Made by a program: the position numbers and the translations under genes
DNA from: Devosia nanyangense
GTDB lineage: Bacteria > Pseudomonadota > Alphaproteobacteria > Rhizobiales > Devosiaceae
Length of the DNA: 64,000 bases
Reading direction: 5' to 3'
NCBI GenBank assembly: GCA_016213505.1
Contig: JACRAF010000022.1
Span: 62,001-126,000 of the forward strand
Shown: in pieces, positions 8,627-16,650 of the stretch
How the letters are laid out: every line of letters starts with the position of its first letter
How positions within the stretch are numbered: position 1 is the first letter of the stretch
The notes under the pieces: model-generated
Told to the model about the DNA's origin: nothing
Databases searched by the model: none
Seen by the model: the letters and a program-made list of their open reading frames with translations, nothing else

Positions 8627-9683
8627 GCGCAGCGCCTCGTGTGAACGTATGCTCCGGTCCGACGGGCGCGCCGAAGACGCGCGCCGCCGCCCGCTTGCGG
8701 TGGTCGTTGGGCGTGCCCCAGGCGCCGCTGAGCGCGAGAGTCCGCTTGAGGAAGTAGTGCACGTCCACTTCCCATGAATAGCCCATTGCGCCATGCACCT
8801 GCACGGCGGTGCGCGCCGAGAGGTCCGCCGCCTCGCCTGCGGCGAGCTTGGCGTGCGAGATGCGCGCCTCTTCGTGGAGCCCGCTGGCCGGCGATATGGC
8901 GGCGGCAGCATAGACCACCGGCCGCGCGAACTCGATCTTGACCTGCACCGTCGCCAGGTGGTGCTTGATCGCCTGGTAGGCGCCGATCGGTTTGCCGAAT
9001 TGCGTGCGTTCCCCGGCGTAGGCCACGGCGAGGTCGTTGCTCCGCCGCGCCAGCCCGAGCAGCTGCGCCGCGGCAAACAGCGCGCCGCGATTGAACACCT
9101 GGGTCAGCAGCGGCGCCGCCGCCTCCGCATCGGCGATCAGCGTTGCCGCCGATGGCTCGGCCTCCACCCGGAACAGTTTTCGGAACGGGTCGATGCTCGG
9201 CTGGGCGGTGAGTTTGGCATCGGCGCGATCGACCAGGTGCAGCGCTCCATCGACCGGCAGAAGGATCGCGCCGGCCGCGTCGGCATCGAGGACGAACGGA
9301 TTGCCCGGGTGACCGATCGCCACGGTGCTCTCGCCTGCCAGGGTACGCTCCAGCGCCTCAGCCGCGCGCGGTACGTCCGGCAGCGCCGCCAGCAGCGGCA
9401 GCGCGATCCCTGCGGTATCGACGAGCGGTTCGGGCAGGCCGAAATAGCCGCAGTGCTCGGCGATCAGCACCAGGTCGATCTCGGCGAGCCCGAGCCCACC
9501 TGCCGCCTCGGGCACCAGCACGCCGAGAAGGCCGAGATCGACGATCTTGCGCCAGCGGGCCGCATCGCGCGCCTCGCCCGCCGCGCTCAGCGCGCGCAAT
9601 GACGACACCGGGCATTCGGCGTCGAGCAGATCGCGCGCCACGTCGGCCATCATCGTCTGGTCCTGGGTGAAGGTGAAATCCAT
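8619..9683 (-). CDS. Acyl-CoA dehydrogenase, FAD-binding (non-catalytic) partner subunit
   Basis: 354 residues, a short acyl-CoA dehydrogenase of the FadE30-33 kind. It keeps flavin-contact signatures (ERTQFGKPIGAYQAIKHHL, AVQVHGAMGYSWE) but lacks both usual positions of the catalytic Glu: helix G reads FNRGALFAA and there is no C-terminal YEGT. The gene upstream, ten bases away, has the complementary set. In mycobacterial steroid catabolism such neighbours form alpha2beta2 enzymes, each half incomplete alone. I infer the same here, acting on a C/D-ring CoA thioester. Its 3' end overlaps fadA6 by eight bases. Confidence 0.8.
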   Translation of the reverse strand: MDFTFTQDQTMMADVARDLLDAECPVSSLRALSAAGEARDAARWRKIVDLGLLGVLVPEAAGGLGLAEIDLVLIAEHCGYFGLPEPLVDTAGIALPLLAALPDVPRAAEALERTLAGESTVAIGHPGNPFVLDADAAGAILLPVDGALHLVDRADAKLTAQPSIDPFRKLFRVEAEPSAATLIADAEAAAPLLTQVFNRGALFAAAQLLGLARRSNDLAVAYAGERTQFGKPIGAYQAIKHHLATVQVKIEFARPVVYAAAAISPASGLHEEARISHAKLAAGEAADLSARTAVQVHGAMGYSWEVDVHYFLKRTLALSGAWGTPNDHRKRAAARVFGAPVGPEHTFTRGAAHG

Positions 9684-9693
9684 GCCCTTCTCC

Positions 9694-10857
9694 TCAGGCC
9701 CGCGGCAGGCCAAGCATGCGCTCGGCGATGATGTTGCGCTGGATTTCGTTGGTGCCGGCGTAGATCGGCCCGGCCAGCGAGAACAGGTAGGAATCGAGCC
9801 AGCCGTCGACGTCGCCGGCATCGGGGGCGACCGGCAGCAGCTCGGCGCGTGCGCCGAGGATGGCGAGGGCGGTGCGCTGGAGGGCGATGTCCATCTCCGA
9901 CCAGAAGATCTTGTTGACGCTGGCTTCGGCGCCGATGTGCCCGCCGGCCCTGAGCCGCGACGCCGTCGCATAGATCGAGAGCGCGTAGGCGTCGGCGTCC
10001 ATCCAGGCTTGCACGACCGCGGCGCGCACCGTCCCGTCGACCTCGTGCTGGTGCCGCTTGTAGAGCTCGACCAGCATGTGCGCCGCCACCTGGAAGCGCG
10101 CCGGGCTGCGCAGCATGAGGCCGCGCTCGAACCCTGCGGTCGCCATGCAGACGGCCCAGCCCTGCCCTTCCTCGCCCAGCCGGTTGAAGGCGGGAACGCG
10201 CACCTCGTCGAGGAACAGCTCGGCGAAGCCGATCTCGCCGTTGATCTGCGGGATCGGCTGCCGGCGCACGCCCGGCGCATCGAGCGGGAACAGGATCAGC
10301 GACAGGCCCTTGTGACGTTCGGAAGCCGGATCGGTGCGGAACAGCCCGAACCCCCAATCGGCAAAGGCGGCGCGCGACGACCAGATCTTGTGCCCGGAAA
10401 GCACATAATCGTCGCCCTCGCGGACAGCTTTCGAGCGGATCGCCGCGAGGTCGCTGCCCGCCTGCGGTTCCGACCAGGCCTGCGCCCAGATTTCTTCGCC
10501 GTTCGCCATCGCCGGCAGAAAGCGGGCGCGCTGCTCCGGCGTGCCGTACTCCATCAGCGTCGGCCCGAGCAGGAAAATGCCGTTCTGGTTAACCCGGAGC
10601 GGGGCTCCGGCGCGGTAGTATTCCTCCTCGAAGATCAGCCACTCGATGAGGTCGAGGCCGCGCCCGCCATAGTTGGTGGGCCAGGTGACCATGCCCCAGC
10701 GGCCGTCGTTGAGCGTCCGCTCCCAGGCGCGGTGCGCCTCAAAGCCGGCGCGCGAGGCATCGAAGGAGGGGAGCGGCGCGGCCGGCACATTGGCCTCGAG
10801 CCACGCCCTGATGTCGGCGCGGAACGCCTGTTGCTCCGGGGTGTAGTCGAGGTTCAC
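9694..10857 (-). CDS. Acyl-CoA dehydrogenase, catalytic partner subunit
   Basis: 387 residues. The flavin/substrate block AQAWSEPQAGSDLAA is present. The C-terminal motif reads YAGTNEIQ, so the Glu of the YEGT class is absent, but helix G has GFERG; Glu at about residue 244 aligns with the alternative catalytic base of isovaleryl- and long-chain acyl-CoA dehydrogenases. It probably pairs with the next gene as a heterotetramer. The start is GTG at 10857, just before the conserved NLDYTPEQQAFR opening; no ATG fits well and no strong Shine-Dalgarno is visible. It is second in the operon from promoter b, after a crotonase-fold gene. Confidence 0.82.
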   Translation of the reverse strand: MNLDYTPEQQAFRADIRAWLEANVPAAPLPSFDASRAGFEAHRAWERTLNDGRWGMVTWPTNYGGRGLDLIEWLIFEEEYYRAGAPLRVNQNGIFLLGPTLMEYGTPEQRARFLPAMANGEEIWAQAWSEPQAGSDLAAIRSKAVREGDDYVLSGHKIWSSRAAFADWGFGLFRTDPASERHKGLSLILFPLDAPGVRRQPIPQINGEIGFAELFLDEVRVPAFNRLGEEGQGWAVCMATAGFERGLMLRSPARFQVAAHMLVELYKRHQHEVDGTVRAAVVQAWMDADAYALSIYATASRLRAGGHIGAEASVNKIFWSEMDIALQRTALAILGARAELLPVAPDAGDVDGWLDSYLFSLAGPIYAGTNEIQRNIIAERMLGLPRA

Positions 10858-10880
10858 GGATGGCTCGCTGTATTGTGGTT

Positions 10881-11777
10881 CTAGTCGGTGCCGGCTTCTG
10901 TCTTGTTGGCCGCGGCCATCGAGCGCGCGTCCTGCCCGCCGAGCCGGTCGCCGGTCACCAGGTCGTTCTGGGCATGGGCGAAATGGTGCATGTGGAACGC
11001 CGCGTCCATGGCGGTGCGCTTGCCGCGCAGATCCTCGACGTGATTGACCGCCTGCTTGGTCAGCCAGATGCCGAGCGCCGGCTGGGCCGCGAGCTTCTGC
11101 GCCATCGCGGCGACGGCGGCCTCGAGCTCGGCGCGCGGCACGATTTTGTTGACCATGCCGAACTGTTCGGCCCGGCCGGCCGTCATCCGCTCGCCTAAAA
11201 GCAGGAACTCCTTGGCGATGCGCGGCGGCAGCTCGAAGGCGTGGGCGAAATACTCGACGCCGGGGATACCCATCCGCACCACCGGGTCCTGGAAGAAGGC
11301 GTCGTCGGCGGCGACGATCAGGTCGCACACCCAGGCCAGCATCAGCCCGCCGGCGACGCAGGCGCCCTGGATCATGGCGATGGTCGGCTTGGGGGCGTCG
11401 CGCCAGCGCCGGCACATGCCGAGATAGACCTCGTGCTCGCGGGTGTAGAGGAACTCCGCGCCGGGCTTGCCGGCGTGGTCGGCCCATAGCCCCCGCCGCT
11501 CGAAGGATTTGTCGACGTCGCGCCCCGGCGTGCCGATGTCGTGGCCGGCCGAAAAGTGCTTGCCCTCACCACCGAGGACGATGACCTTGACGGCGTCGTC
11601 GTCGATGGCCCGCTTGAAGGCGTCGTCGAGCGCGTAGGTCATCTGCGAGTTCTGCGCGTTGCCAAAGCGCGGCCGGTTCATGGAAATCCACGCCACCGCA
11701 CCCTCGAGGCGGTAGAGCACCGGCTCATCAGTTTCGTAAGCGATATCCGCGGTGGCCGGTGCGACCGGGTCCGTCAT
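10881..11777 (-). CDS. Crotonase-superfamily protein (annotated type: enoyl-CoA hydratase) lacking the usual Glu pair
   Basis: 298 residues. The oxyanion-hole segments HFSAGHDIG and GACVAGGLM are clear. Aligning by eye to rat crotonase, Glu144 falls on Met (GGLMLAWVCD) and Glu164 on Val (DPVVRMG), so ordinary hydratase chemistry is doubtful. A conserved GVEY Glu a few residues later may serve instead. The C-terminal HMHHFAHAQND stretch resembles a group of proteobacterial and actinobacterial proteins simply called enoyl-CoA hydratase. I chose ATG 11777 because GAGGT lies seven bases upstream; ATG 11783 is in frame but too close to it. First gene after promoter b, with acyl-CoA dehydrogenase, thiolase and SDR partners. 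Confidence 0.75.
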   Translation of the reverse strand: MTDPVAPATADIAYETDEPVLYRLEGAVAWISMNRPRFGNAQNSQMTYALDDAFKRAIDDDAVKVIVLGGEGKHFSAGHDIGTPGRDVDKSFERRGLWADHAGKPGAEFLYTREHEVYLGMCRRWRDAPKPTIAMIQGACVAGGLMLAWVCDLIVAADDAFFQDPVVRMGIPGVEYFAHAFELPPRIAKEFLLLGERMTAGRAEQFGMVNKIVPRAELEAAVAAMAQKLAAQPALGIWLTKQAVNHVEDLRGKRTAMDAAFHMHHFAHAQNDLVTGDRLGGQDARSMAAANKTEAGTD

Positions 11778-11824
11778 GGCCATGACCTCGAGGGATCGGC
11801 ATGTCGCCGAGCGTTGCCGCGACC

Positions 11825-11865
11825 CTAGGTTCGGGGCGCCGGCGGGCCATCGTCCGAAGGGACTA
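11825..11865 (-). promoter_or_regulatory. Island promoter module b (dyad + -10)
   Basis: Minus strand: TAGTCC-CTTC-GGACGA (11865-11850), TG, 17 bp, then ACCTAG (11830-11825); the crotonase ATG follows 47 bp on. The dyad overlaps the last bases of the upstream thioesterase gene. The operon it would drive runs to 5950. Confidence 0.7.
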
Positions 11866-12363
11866 ACGCGCGGAAGCCCGGCCGACGGAGCGTCCGGCCC
11901 CGTCCGGCAGGGGAAGCGCCGCATGGGCGCGGGCCATCGCCTCGATCCGGTCGCGGACCAGCGGGACATCGAATGTCACCGGCTTGCGGGTCTCGAGGTT
12001 CACGTGGATGGCCATGCATTCCATGGTCGCAGCGCGATAGCCCTCGTCGCCATCCCACATTTCGTGAAAGACGTGCACGCGCTTGAGGTCGGTCCAGATG
12101 AGCTGCGTGGTGATGGCGATGCCGGCGCCCAGCCGCATCTCGCGCTGGTAGCGCAGGTGCTTTTCGAGCCGGAACAGGCCACGCCGCTGGACCTGGAGCC
12201 GGCGGTCGATACCGCAGCTGGCGTAGAAGGCGGATTCCGCCGCGTCGAAGAGCTGGTCGTAGCGCGACACGTTCATGTGCTCGTTGCTGTCGATCCACTC
12301 GGGCGAGACCACCGCGGACAGACTCGGGAACGGCGCCGGGGGGTCGAACTCAGCCGGCTGCAT
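11863..12363 (-). CDS. Hotdog-fold acyl-CoA thioesterase (4HBT type)
   Basis: 166 residues with the 4-hydroxybenzoyl-CoA thioesterase-type opening EWIDSNEHMNVSRYDQLFD, a central LEKHLRYQREMRLG.GI strand region and HVFHEMWDGDEG. The fold hydrolyses acyl-CoA to free acid and CoA. It is the last gene of the liv operon and its start lies 14 bases inside livF, suggesting coupled translation. It may free CoA when transported acids are over-activated, or produce the free acid for export; substrate unknown. Confidence 0.78.
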   Translation of the reverse strand: MQPAEFDPPAPFPSLSAVVSPEWIDSNEHMNVSRYDQLFDAAESAFYASCGIDRRLQVQRRGLFRLEKHLRYQREMRLGAGIAITTQLIWTDLKRVHVFHEMWDGDEGYRAATMECMAIHVNLETRKPVTFDVPLVRDRIEAMARAHAALPLPDGAGRSVGRASAR

Positions 12364-13072
12364 AGGCCTGGGCGCGGGCCTGCTGCAGGGCCTCTAGCTT
12401 TTCGTCGAGCTCGGACGAGGCACAACTGAGAGCCACCTGCCCGCGCTGGATGATCATGGCCCGGTCGGTGTAGGGCCGGGTCACCGCCAGGTGCTGCTCG
12501 ACGATCACCACCGCCGTGCCCGATTCCGCCCATTTGCGCAGAAACGCCAGGATCGGCGGCAGCAGCGCCTGGGCCAGCCCGATCGAGGGTTCGTCGCAGA
12601 GCAGCACCTTCGGCCGCGCCATGAATGCCTGCCCCAGCGCCAGAATCTGCTGCTGGCCGCCCGACAGGTCGCGCGCCATGGCCTTGCTCTTGTCCTTGAG
12701 GATGGGAAAGACCGCGTAGATTTCCTCGATCGCCCTGCCGAACCCGGCCCGGTCGCCGGGCCGGGCGGCGGTTCCCATGCGCAAATTGTCGAAGACGCTG
12801 AGTTCCGGGAATACCCGGTGCCCATCGAGCACGAGGCGCAGGCCGTCGCGGGCGATCTTTTCGGGCGGCAGGCCGGAGAGTTCGACGCCGTCGAGCTTCA
12901 CTGATCCGGCGGACGGCCTGTTGAAGCCGGCGATGGCGCGCAGCAGCGTCGATTTGCCGGCCCCGTTCTCGCCGCCGATCAACAGAATTTCGCCGGGCGC
13001 CACCTTCAGCGAGACGTCGCGCAGCACCGGGATGTCGCCATAGCCCGCGGTCAGGTTGGAGACCTCAAGCAT
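12350..13072 (-). CDS. livF: Branched-chain-type ABC transporter ATP-binding protein LivF
   Basis: 240 residues, one nucleotide-binding domain of the LivF class. It has Walker A GGENGAGKST, signature LSGGQQQ, Walker B VLLCDEPSIGLA and an H-loop in VEQHLA. It should form a heterodimer with the ATPase half of the LivM-LivG fusion encoded immediately upstream; the genes overlap by eight bases. LivF-type transporters take up branched-chain amino acids, amides and many aromatic or alicyclic acids. The catabolic setting favours a steroid-derived or other carboxylic acid. Confidence 0.9.
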   Translation of the reverse strand: MLEVSNLTAGYGDIPVLRDVSLKVAPGEILLIGGENGAGKSTLLRAIAGFNRPSAGSVKLDGVELSGLPPEKIARDGLRLVLDGHRVFPELSVFDNLRMGTAARPGDRAGFGRAIEEIYAVFPILKDKSKAMARDLSGGQQQILALGQAFMARPKVLLCDEPSIGLAQALLPPILAFLRKWAESGTAVVIVEQHLAVTRPYTDRAMIIQRGQVALSCASSELDEKLEALQQARAQAYAAG

Positions 13073-14870
13073 GGCGGCCTCCGACGAACAGGTGCTGCAC
13101 TGCCGGGTCTTTGGCGAGGACGGCGGGAGCGCCCGAGGCCACCACCCGCCCGGTTTCGAGCACGGTGATGGTGTCGGCGATGCCCCACACCAGGTCGAGA
13201 TCGTGTTCCACCAGGATGATCGCCTTGCCCAGCGTGCGGCTGAGCAGGCGCACCAGGTCGGCGAACTCGGCGCGCTCCTCGGGCGAGAGCCCCGCGGCCG
13301 GCTCGTCGAACAGGAGGATCGAGGATTGCTTGAACACCACGCGCACCACCTCGACCAGCCGGCGCTGGCCGTGCGACAGCAGCGCCGGACTGTCGTTGGC
13401 GAAGTCGCGGTCGAGCGATTGCGCCAGCGTGGCGAATTCCGGTTCGAGGGCCTCGTCCCGCGCGTCGAGGCCGATGCGGATGTTGTCCCAGACAGAGAGC
13501 GAGGGGAACATGCGCGGTGTCTGGAAGGTGCGGCCGAGGCCGAGCTTGGCGATGGCGTCCGCCGGCACCCGGGTCACGTCGCGGCCGTTGAAGCTGTAGG
13601 TGCCCGAATTGAGCCGGCTGAGGCCGGTCAGGACGTTGAGCAGGCTGGTCTTGCCCGATCCGTTGGCGCCCACGAGACCGTGGATTTCGCCGGGGCGGAC
13701 GACCATGTCGACGTCCTCGATCGCCACCACCTGGCCGAATTTCTTGGTCGCATTGCGAACCTCGATGATCGGCACGTCGCTGGGCTTGCCCGTTACCGGC
13801 ACCATCGAGCGGATCGCGTCAGTGAAGCGGTCGAGCCGGAAGCCGCGTTCGCCGCCGCCGACCTGCGAGCGCTTGCGCCGCCAGCTCTCGAATGTCCCCA
13901 CCACCCCGTCGGGAAACAGGATGACCACGAGCAGGGTGAGGATGCCGTAGACCAGCAAGCGATAGTCGATGAGCTGCACGAGAATGATGGTGGGCAGCAC
14001 ATGGATGATCCAGATGCCGATGATCGGGCCGAGCAGCTGGCCGCGCCCGCCGACGACGACGGCAAAGAAGAACACGAACGACAGATCGACGAGGAAGCCC
14101 TGCGGGCTGATGAAGCCGACGGCGGGGACATAGAGCACGCCCGAAATGCCGGTGCCGACCGACGCGATGACGAACGCCAAAGAGCGCATGAAGCCCGGCC
14201 GGATGCCGAGCGAGCGGGCCGCCTCGGGGCTTTCGGCCGCAATGCGCATGCGGCGTCCGAGCGGCGATTGCCGGAGTACGAAGTGCAGCAAGAGCGCGAG
14301 AATTGGGAACAGCGTGACGATCAGCGTCATCGGCGACAGCCCGAAGAGCAGCGGATCGGTGAGGCCGGGCAGCTTGACGCTGATGCCGTTGATGCCCCGC
14401 GTCAGCCAGTCGAACTGCACCAGCAGTTGCGGAAAGACGATGCCCGCGCTCATCGTGACGAAGCCCAGATGAAAGCCCTGCACGCGCAGCGCCGGCAGCG
14501 CGAACAGCAACCCGCCCGCGGTTGCTGCGACGATGCCGGCCAATAGGCCGATGATGACCGGCAGGCCGTTGAGCCCGACGGCGATGGCGAAGCCATAGGC
14601 GCCGAGCCCGAGGATCGCCCCCTGCCCGAACGACTTCTGCCCGGCGTCGACGAACAGGAAGTTCTGGAACACCGCCACGGCGACGTAGATGTTGACGAGC
14701 TGGAAAGTGTGCTCCCAGTACGAATTGCCGAGCATCGACGGCCCGAGCCCGGTCATCGCGATCAGCACGATGCCCATCAGCAGCTGCGGAAAGTCCGAAC
14801 TGAAGCTCTTGCTGGCCGGCGCGGAGGTCGTGCCAGACGGCGCGGCGATGGCTTTGGCGGTCACGGCCAC
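13065..14870 (-). CDS. LivM-LivG fusion: permease plus ATP-binding domain
   Basis: 601 residues. The N-terminal ~335 residues are a LivM-like permease with multiple hydrophobic segments (conserved SFGQGAILGLGAYGFA and the RGQLLGPIIG loop). From about residue 350 a LivG ATPase follows, with Walker A GANGSGKTS, signature LSHGQRR (a variant of LSGGQ), Walker B ILLFDEPAAGLSPEE and VEHDLDLV. Fused livMG genes are known in alphaproteobacterial liv systems. The start is GTG at 14870, directly after the livH stop codon. It pairs with LivH in the membrane and with LivF as ATPase. Confidence 0.88.
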   Translation of the reverse strand: MAVTAKAIAAPSGTTSAPASKSFSSDFPQLLMGIVLIAMTGLGPSMLGNSYWEHTFQLVNIYVAVAVFQNFLFVDAGQKSFGQGAILGLGAYGFAIAVGLNGLPVIIGLLAGIVAATAGGLLFALPALRVQGFHLGFVTMSAGIVFPQLLVQFDWLTRGINGISVKLPGLTDPLLFGLSPMTLIVTLFPILALLLHFVLRQSPLGRRMRIAAESPEAARSLGIRPGFMRSLAFVIASVGTGISGVLYVPAVGFISPQGFLVDLSFVFFFAVVVGGRGQLLGPIIGIWIIHVLPTIILVQLIDYRLLVYGILTLLVVILFPDGVVGTFESWRRKRSQVGGGERGFRLDRFTDAIRSMVPVTGKPSDVPIIEVRNATKKFGQVVAIEDVDMVVRPGEIHGLVGANGSGKTSLLNVLTGLSRLNSGTYSFNGRDVTRVPADAIAKLGLGRTFQTPRMFPSLSVWDNIRIGLDARDEALEPEFATLAQSLDRDFANDSPALLSHGQRRLVEVVRVVFKQSSILLFDEPAAGLSPEERAEFADLVRLLSRTLGKAIILVEHDLDLVWGIADTITVLETGRVVASGAPAVLAKDPAVQHLFVGGRHA

Positions 14871-15749
14871 TTACACCCGCCGCGCCGCGGCGCGACCAAA
14901 CAGTCCCTGCGGCCAGAGCATCAGGATGGTGACGAGGACGAGCAGCGACGCCAGATCCTGGTAGGCGCCGCCGATCTTGTAAGCGGTGAGCATGGCGATC
15001 ACCCCGACAAGCGGCCCGCCGATGAGCGTGCCGGTGTTGTTGCCGATGCCGCCGACCACGGCCGCGACGAAGCCGTTGAGCACATAGCGCATGCCGGCGT
15101 CGGGGCTGACCGAGACCATCGGCGCGACCATGAAGCCGACCGAGCCGGCGACCAGCCCGCTGATGGCGAAGGCGGCGATCTGCAGGCGCCGCACCGGCAG
15201 GCCCGCGGCGCGCGCCGCGTCGAAATCCTGCGACAGGGCGCTGATCGCAAGGCCAGTGAAGGTGCGGCGGAGGAAGAAACGCAACACCAGGTACCACGCC
15301 ACCATGGCGGCGATGGCCAGCCCATAGGCGCCGGGCGTCTTCGACCCCATGAGCCGGAAGCCGGGCACCGGACCCTGGACGTTGAACGGAAACGGACCGA
15401 GGGTCAGCAGCAGCACCGCGCCGATGATCACCGACACCGACACGGTCGAGATCAGCCACGAATCCTGCTCGACCGACGAGTGCAGCGGCAGCAGCGTGAT
15501 CCAGCCCTGCAACGCCACCAGGGCGCCGATGGCGAGGGTCACCAGGATCAGCACGGGCAGCCAGATTTCGAGGCCCACCTGGTTGGCGAGAAGGTAGGCG
15601 CCGAAGCCGCCCAGGATGAAGATGTTGCCCTGGGCGAAGTTGAAGATGCCGGTGGCGTTGTGGACGACGTTGAAGCTCATGGCGATGATCGAAAAGATCG
15701 ACCCGATCGCAATGCCGCGGACGACGATGATGATGATCTCGCTCAGCAA
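14871..15749 (-). CDS. livH: Branched-chain-type ABC transporter permease LivH
   Basis: 292 residues, nearly all membrane segments. The LivH hallmarks are NFAQGNIFILGGFGAY near the start, the loop SQDFDAARAAGLPV and VLNGFVAAVVGGIGNNTGTLIGG. The start is read as TTG at 15749 because a perfect GGAGG lies five bases upstream; the frame stays open further but has no comparable ribosome site. It is the first gene of a liv operon from promoter c, with LivMG and LivF downstream. No periplasmic binding-protein gene accompanies it anywhere in the window. Confidence 0.88.
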   Translation of the reverse strand: MLSEIIIIVVRGIAIGSIFSIIAMSFNVVHNATGIFNFAQGNIFILGGFGAYLLANQVGLEIWLPVLILVTLAIGALVALQGWITLLPLHSSVEQDSWLISTVSVSVIIGAVLLLTLGPFPFNVQGPVPGFRLMGSKTPGAYGLAIAAMVAWYLVLRFFLRRTFTGLAISALSQDFDAARAAGLPVRRLQIAAFAISGLVAGSVGFMVAPMVSVSPDAGMRYVLNGFVAAVVGGIGNNTGTLIGGPLVGVIAMLTAYKIGGAYQDLASLLVLVTILMLWPQGLFGRAAARRV

Positions 15750-15754
15750 TTGAT

Positions 15755-15759
15755 CCTCC
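15755..15759 (-). promoter_or_regulatory. Shine-Dalgarno fixing the livH TTG start
   Basis: GGAGG on the minus strand five bases before TTG at 15749. It moves the start well inside the longer open frame. Confidence 0.7.
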
Positions 15760-15851
15760 GATCCCGGGTCGACTGCACTCGGCCCTGTCGCCCGCGAAGC
15801 CTGAGCGCGCCGCCGGCCCTCTCGGCGGTTCGTCCACGGGTGGGCCGTGAC

Positions 15852-15893
15852 ATAGGCGAACCGGCTCGCCGGAGGCATCGTTCGAATGGACTA
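15852..15893 (-). promoter_or_regulatory. Island promoter module c (dyad + -10) for the liv operon
   Basis: Minus strand: TAGTCC-ATTC-GAACGA (15893-15878), TG, 18 bp, GCCTAT (15857-15852). The leader to livH is about 100 bp, the longest of the eight modules. Confidence 0.7.
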
Positions 15894-15909
15894 ACGGGCC
15901 CCCGCAGCC

Positions 15910-16650
15910 TCACCTCAGCAGCAGGTTCAGCTCTTCGACCTGCTCGCGCAGCGCCTCGACTTTGCCCTTGGCCTCATCGACCACGCGCTCGCGAGCCGAC
16001 GGCGAGCGGAGGCTCGCCAGCGCCAGATCGGCGATGATCGCGGCGATCTCCTCGGGCGTGTTGCGGCCCTGCGGCGAGTACCATCGCGAGGTCCAGTTGG
16101 CCATGCCCAGGACGCCGAAGGCGGCGATCTTCGGGTCGACCTGCCGGAACTCTCCGGTGGCGATGCCGTGCTCGAGACAGTGGACGTAGTAGTCGTAAAT
16201 CTGCCGCCGCGAGCGGTTGTAGACCACCCTGAGGCCATCCGGAATCTGCGCCTCGAGCCGGCTCAGCGTCACGAAGCGGGAGCCGCTCGACAGCCGGCGG
16301 ACGATGCCGTCGACGATGGCGCGGCGCAGCCATTCGGTCGCCGACAGGCCGGACTCGGCCGAAAGCGTTTCGAGCTGGTGCGAGGGCTCCAACGCCTCGG
16401 CCTCGATGATGGCGGTGAGGATTTCGTCCTTGGACTTGAAGTAGTGGTAGAGCGCCGACCGGCCCAGGCCCACCGCCTTGGCGATATCGGCCATGCTGCA
16501 GCGCTCGAAACCCTTCTCGTCGAAGACCTTCGCGGCGAGGTCGATGAGCTGTTCGCGTACCATCTCCTTGCGCGGATTGGTCTCTCGCCTTGCGCGTGAC
16601 GCTGGCGTCGATTCGGAAGCGTTTTCCGAGCCTTGTGCGGAAATGCTCAA
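15910..16650 (-). CDS. TetR-family repressor, KstR2-like
   Basis: 246 residues. The N-terminal TetR DNA-binding domain is clear: IDLAAKVFDEKGFERCSMAD, then IAKAVGLGRSALYHYFKSKDEIL at about residues 36-82. The ligand domain contains NWTSRWYSPQGRNT, recalling the RWY.P.G element of KstR2, the HIP-CoA-responsive repressor of steroid C/D-ring genes. It also has a C-terminal coiled tail. The probable start is TTG at 16650 in a four-base overlap with the preceding gene; an ATG at residue 30 is possible but would cut off only a disordered leader. It is the last gene of the thiolase operon, just before the liv promoter. Ligand and target sites are not shown by the sequence. Confidence 0.8.
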   Translation of the reverse strand: MSISAQGSENASESTPASRARRETNPRKEMVREQLIDLAAKVFDEKGFERCSMADIAKAVGLGRSALYHYFKSKDEILTAIIEAEALEPSHQLETLSAESGLSATEWLRRAIVDGIVRRLSSGSRFVTLSRLEAQIPDGLRVVYNRSRRQIYDYYVHCLEHGIATGEFRQVDPKIAAFGVLGMANWTSRWYSPQGRNTPEEIAAIIADLALASLRSPSARERVVDEAKGKVEALREQVEELNLLLR

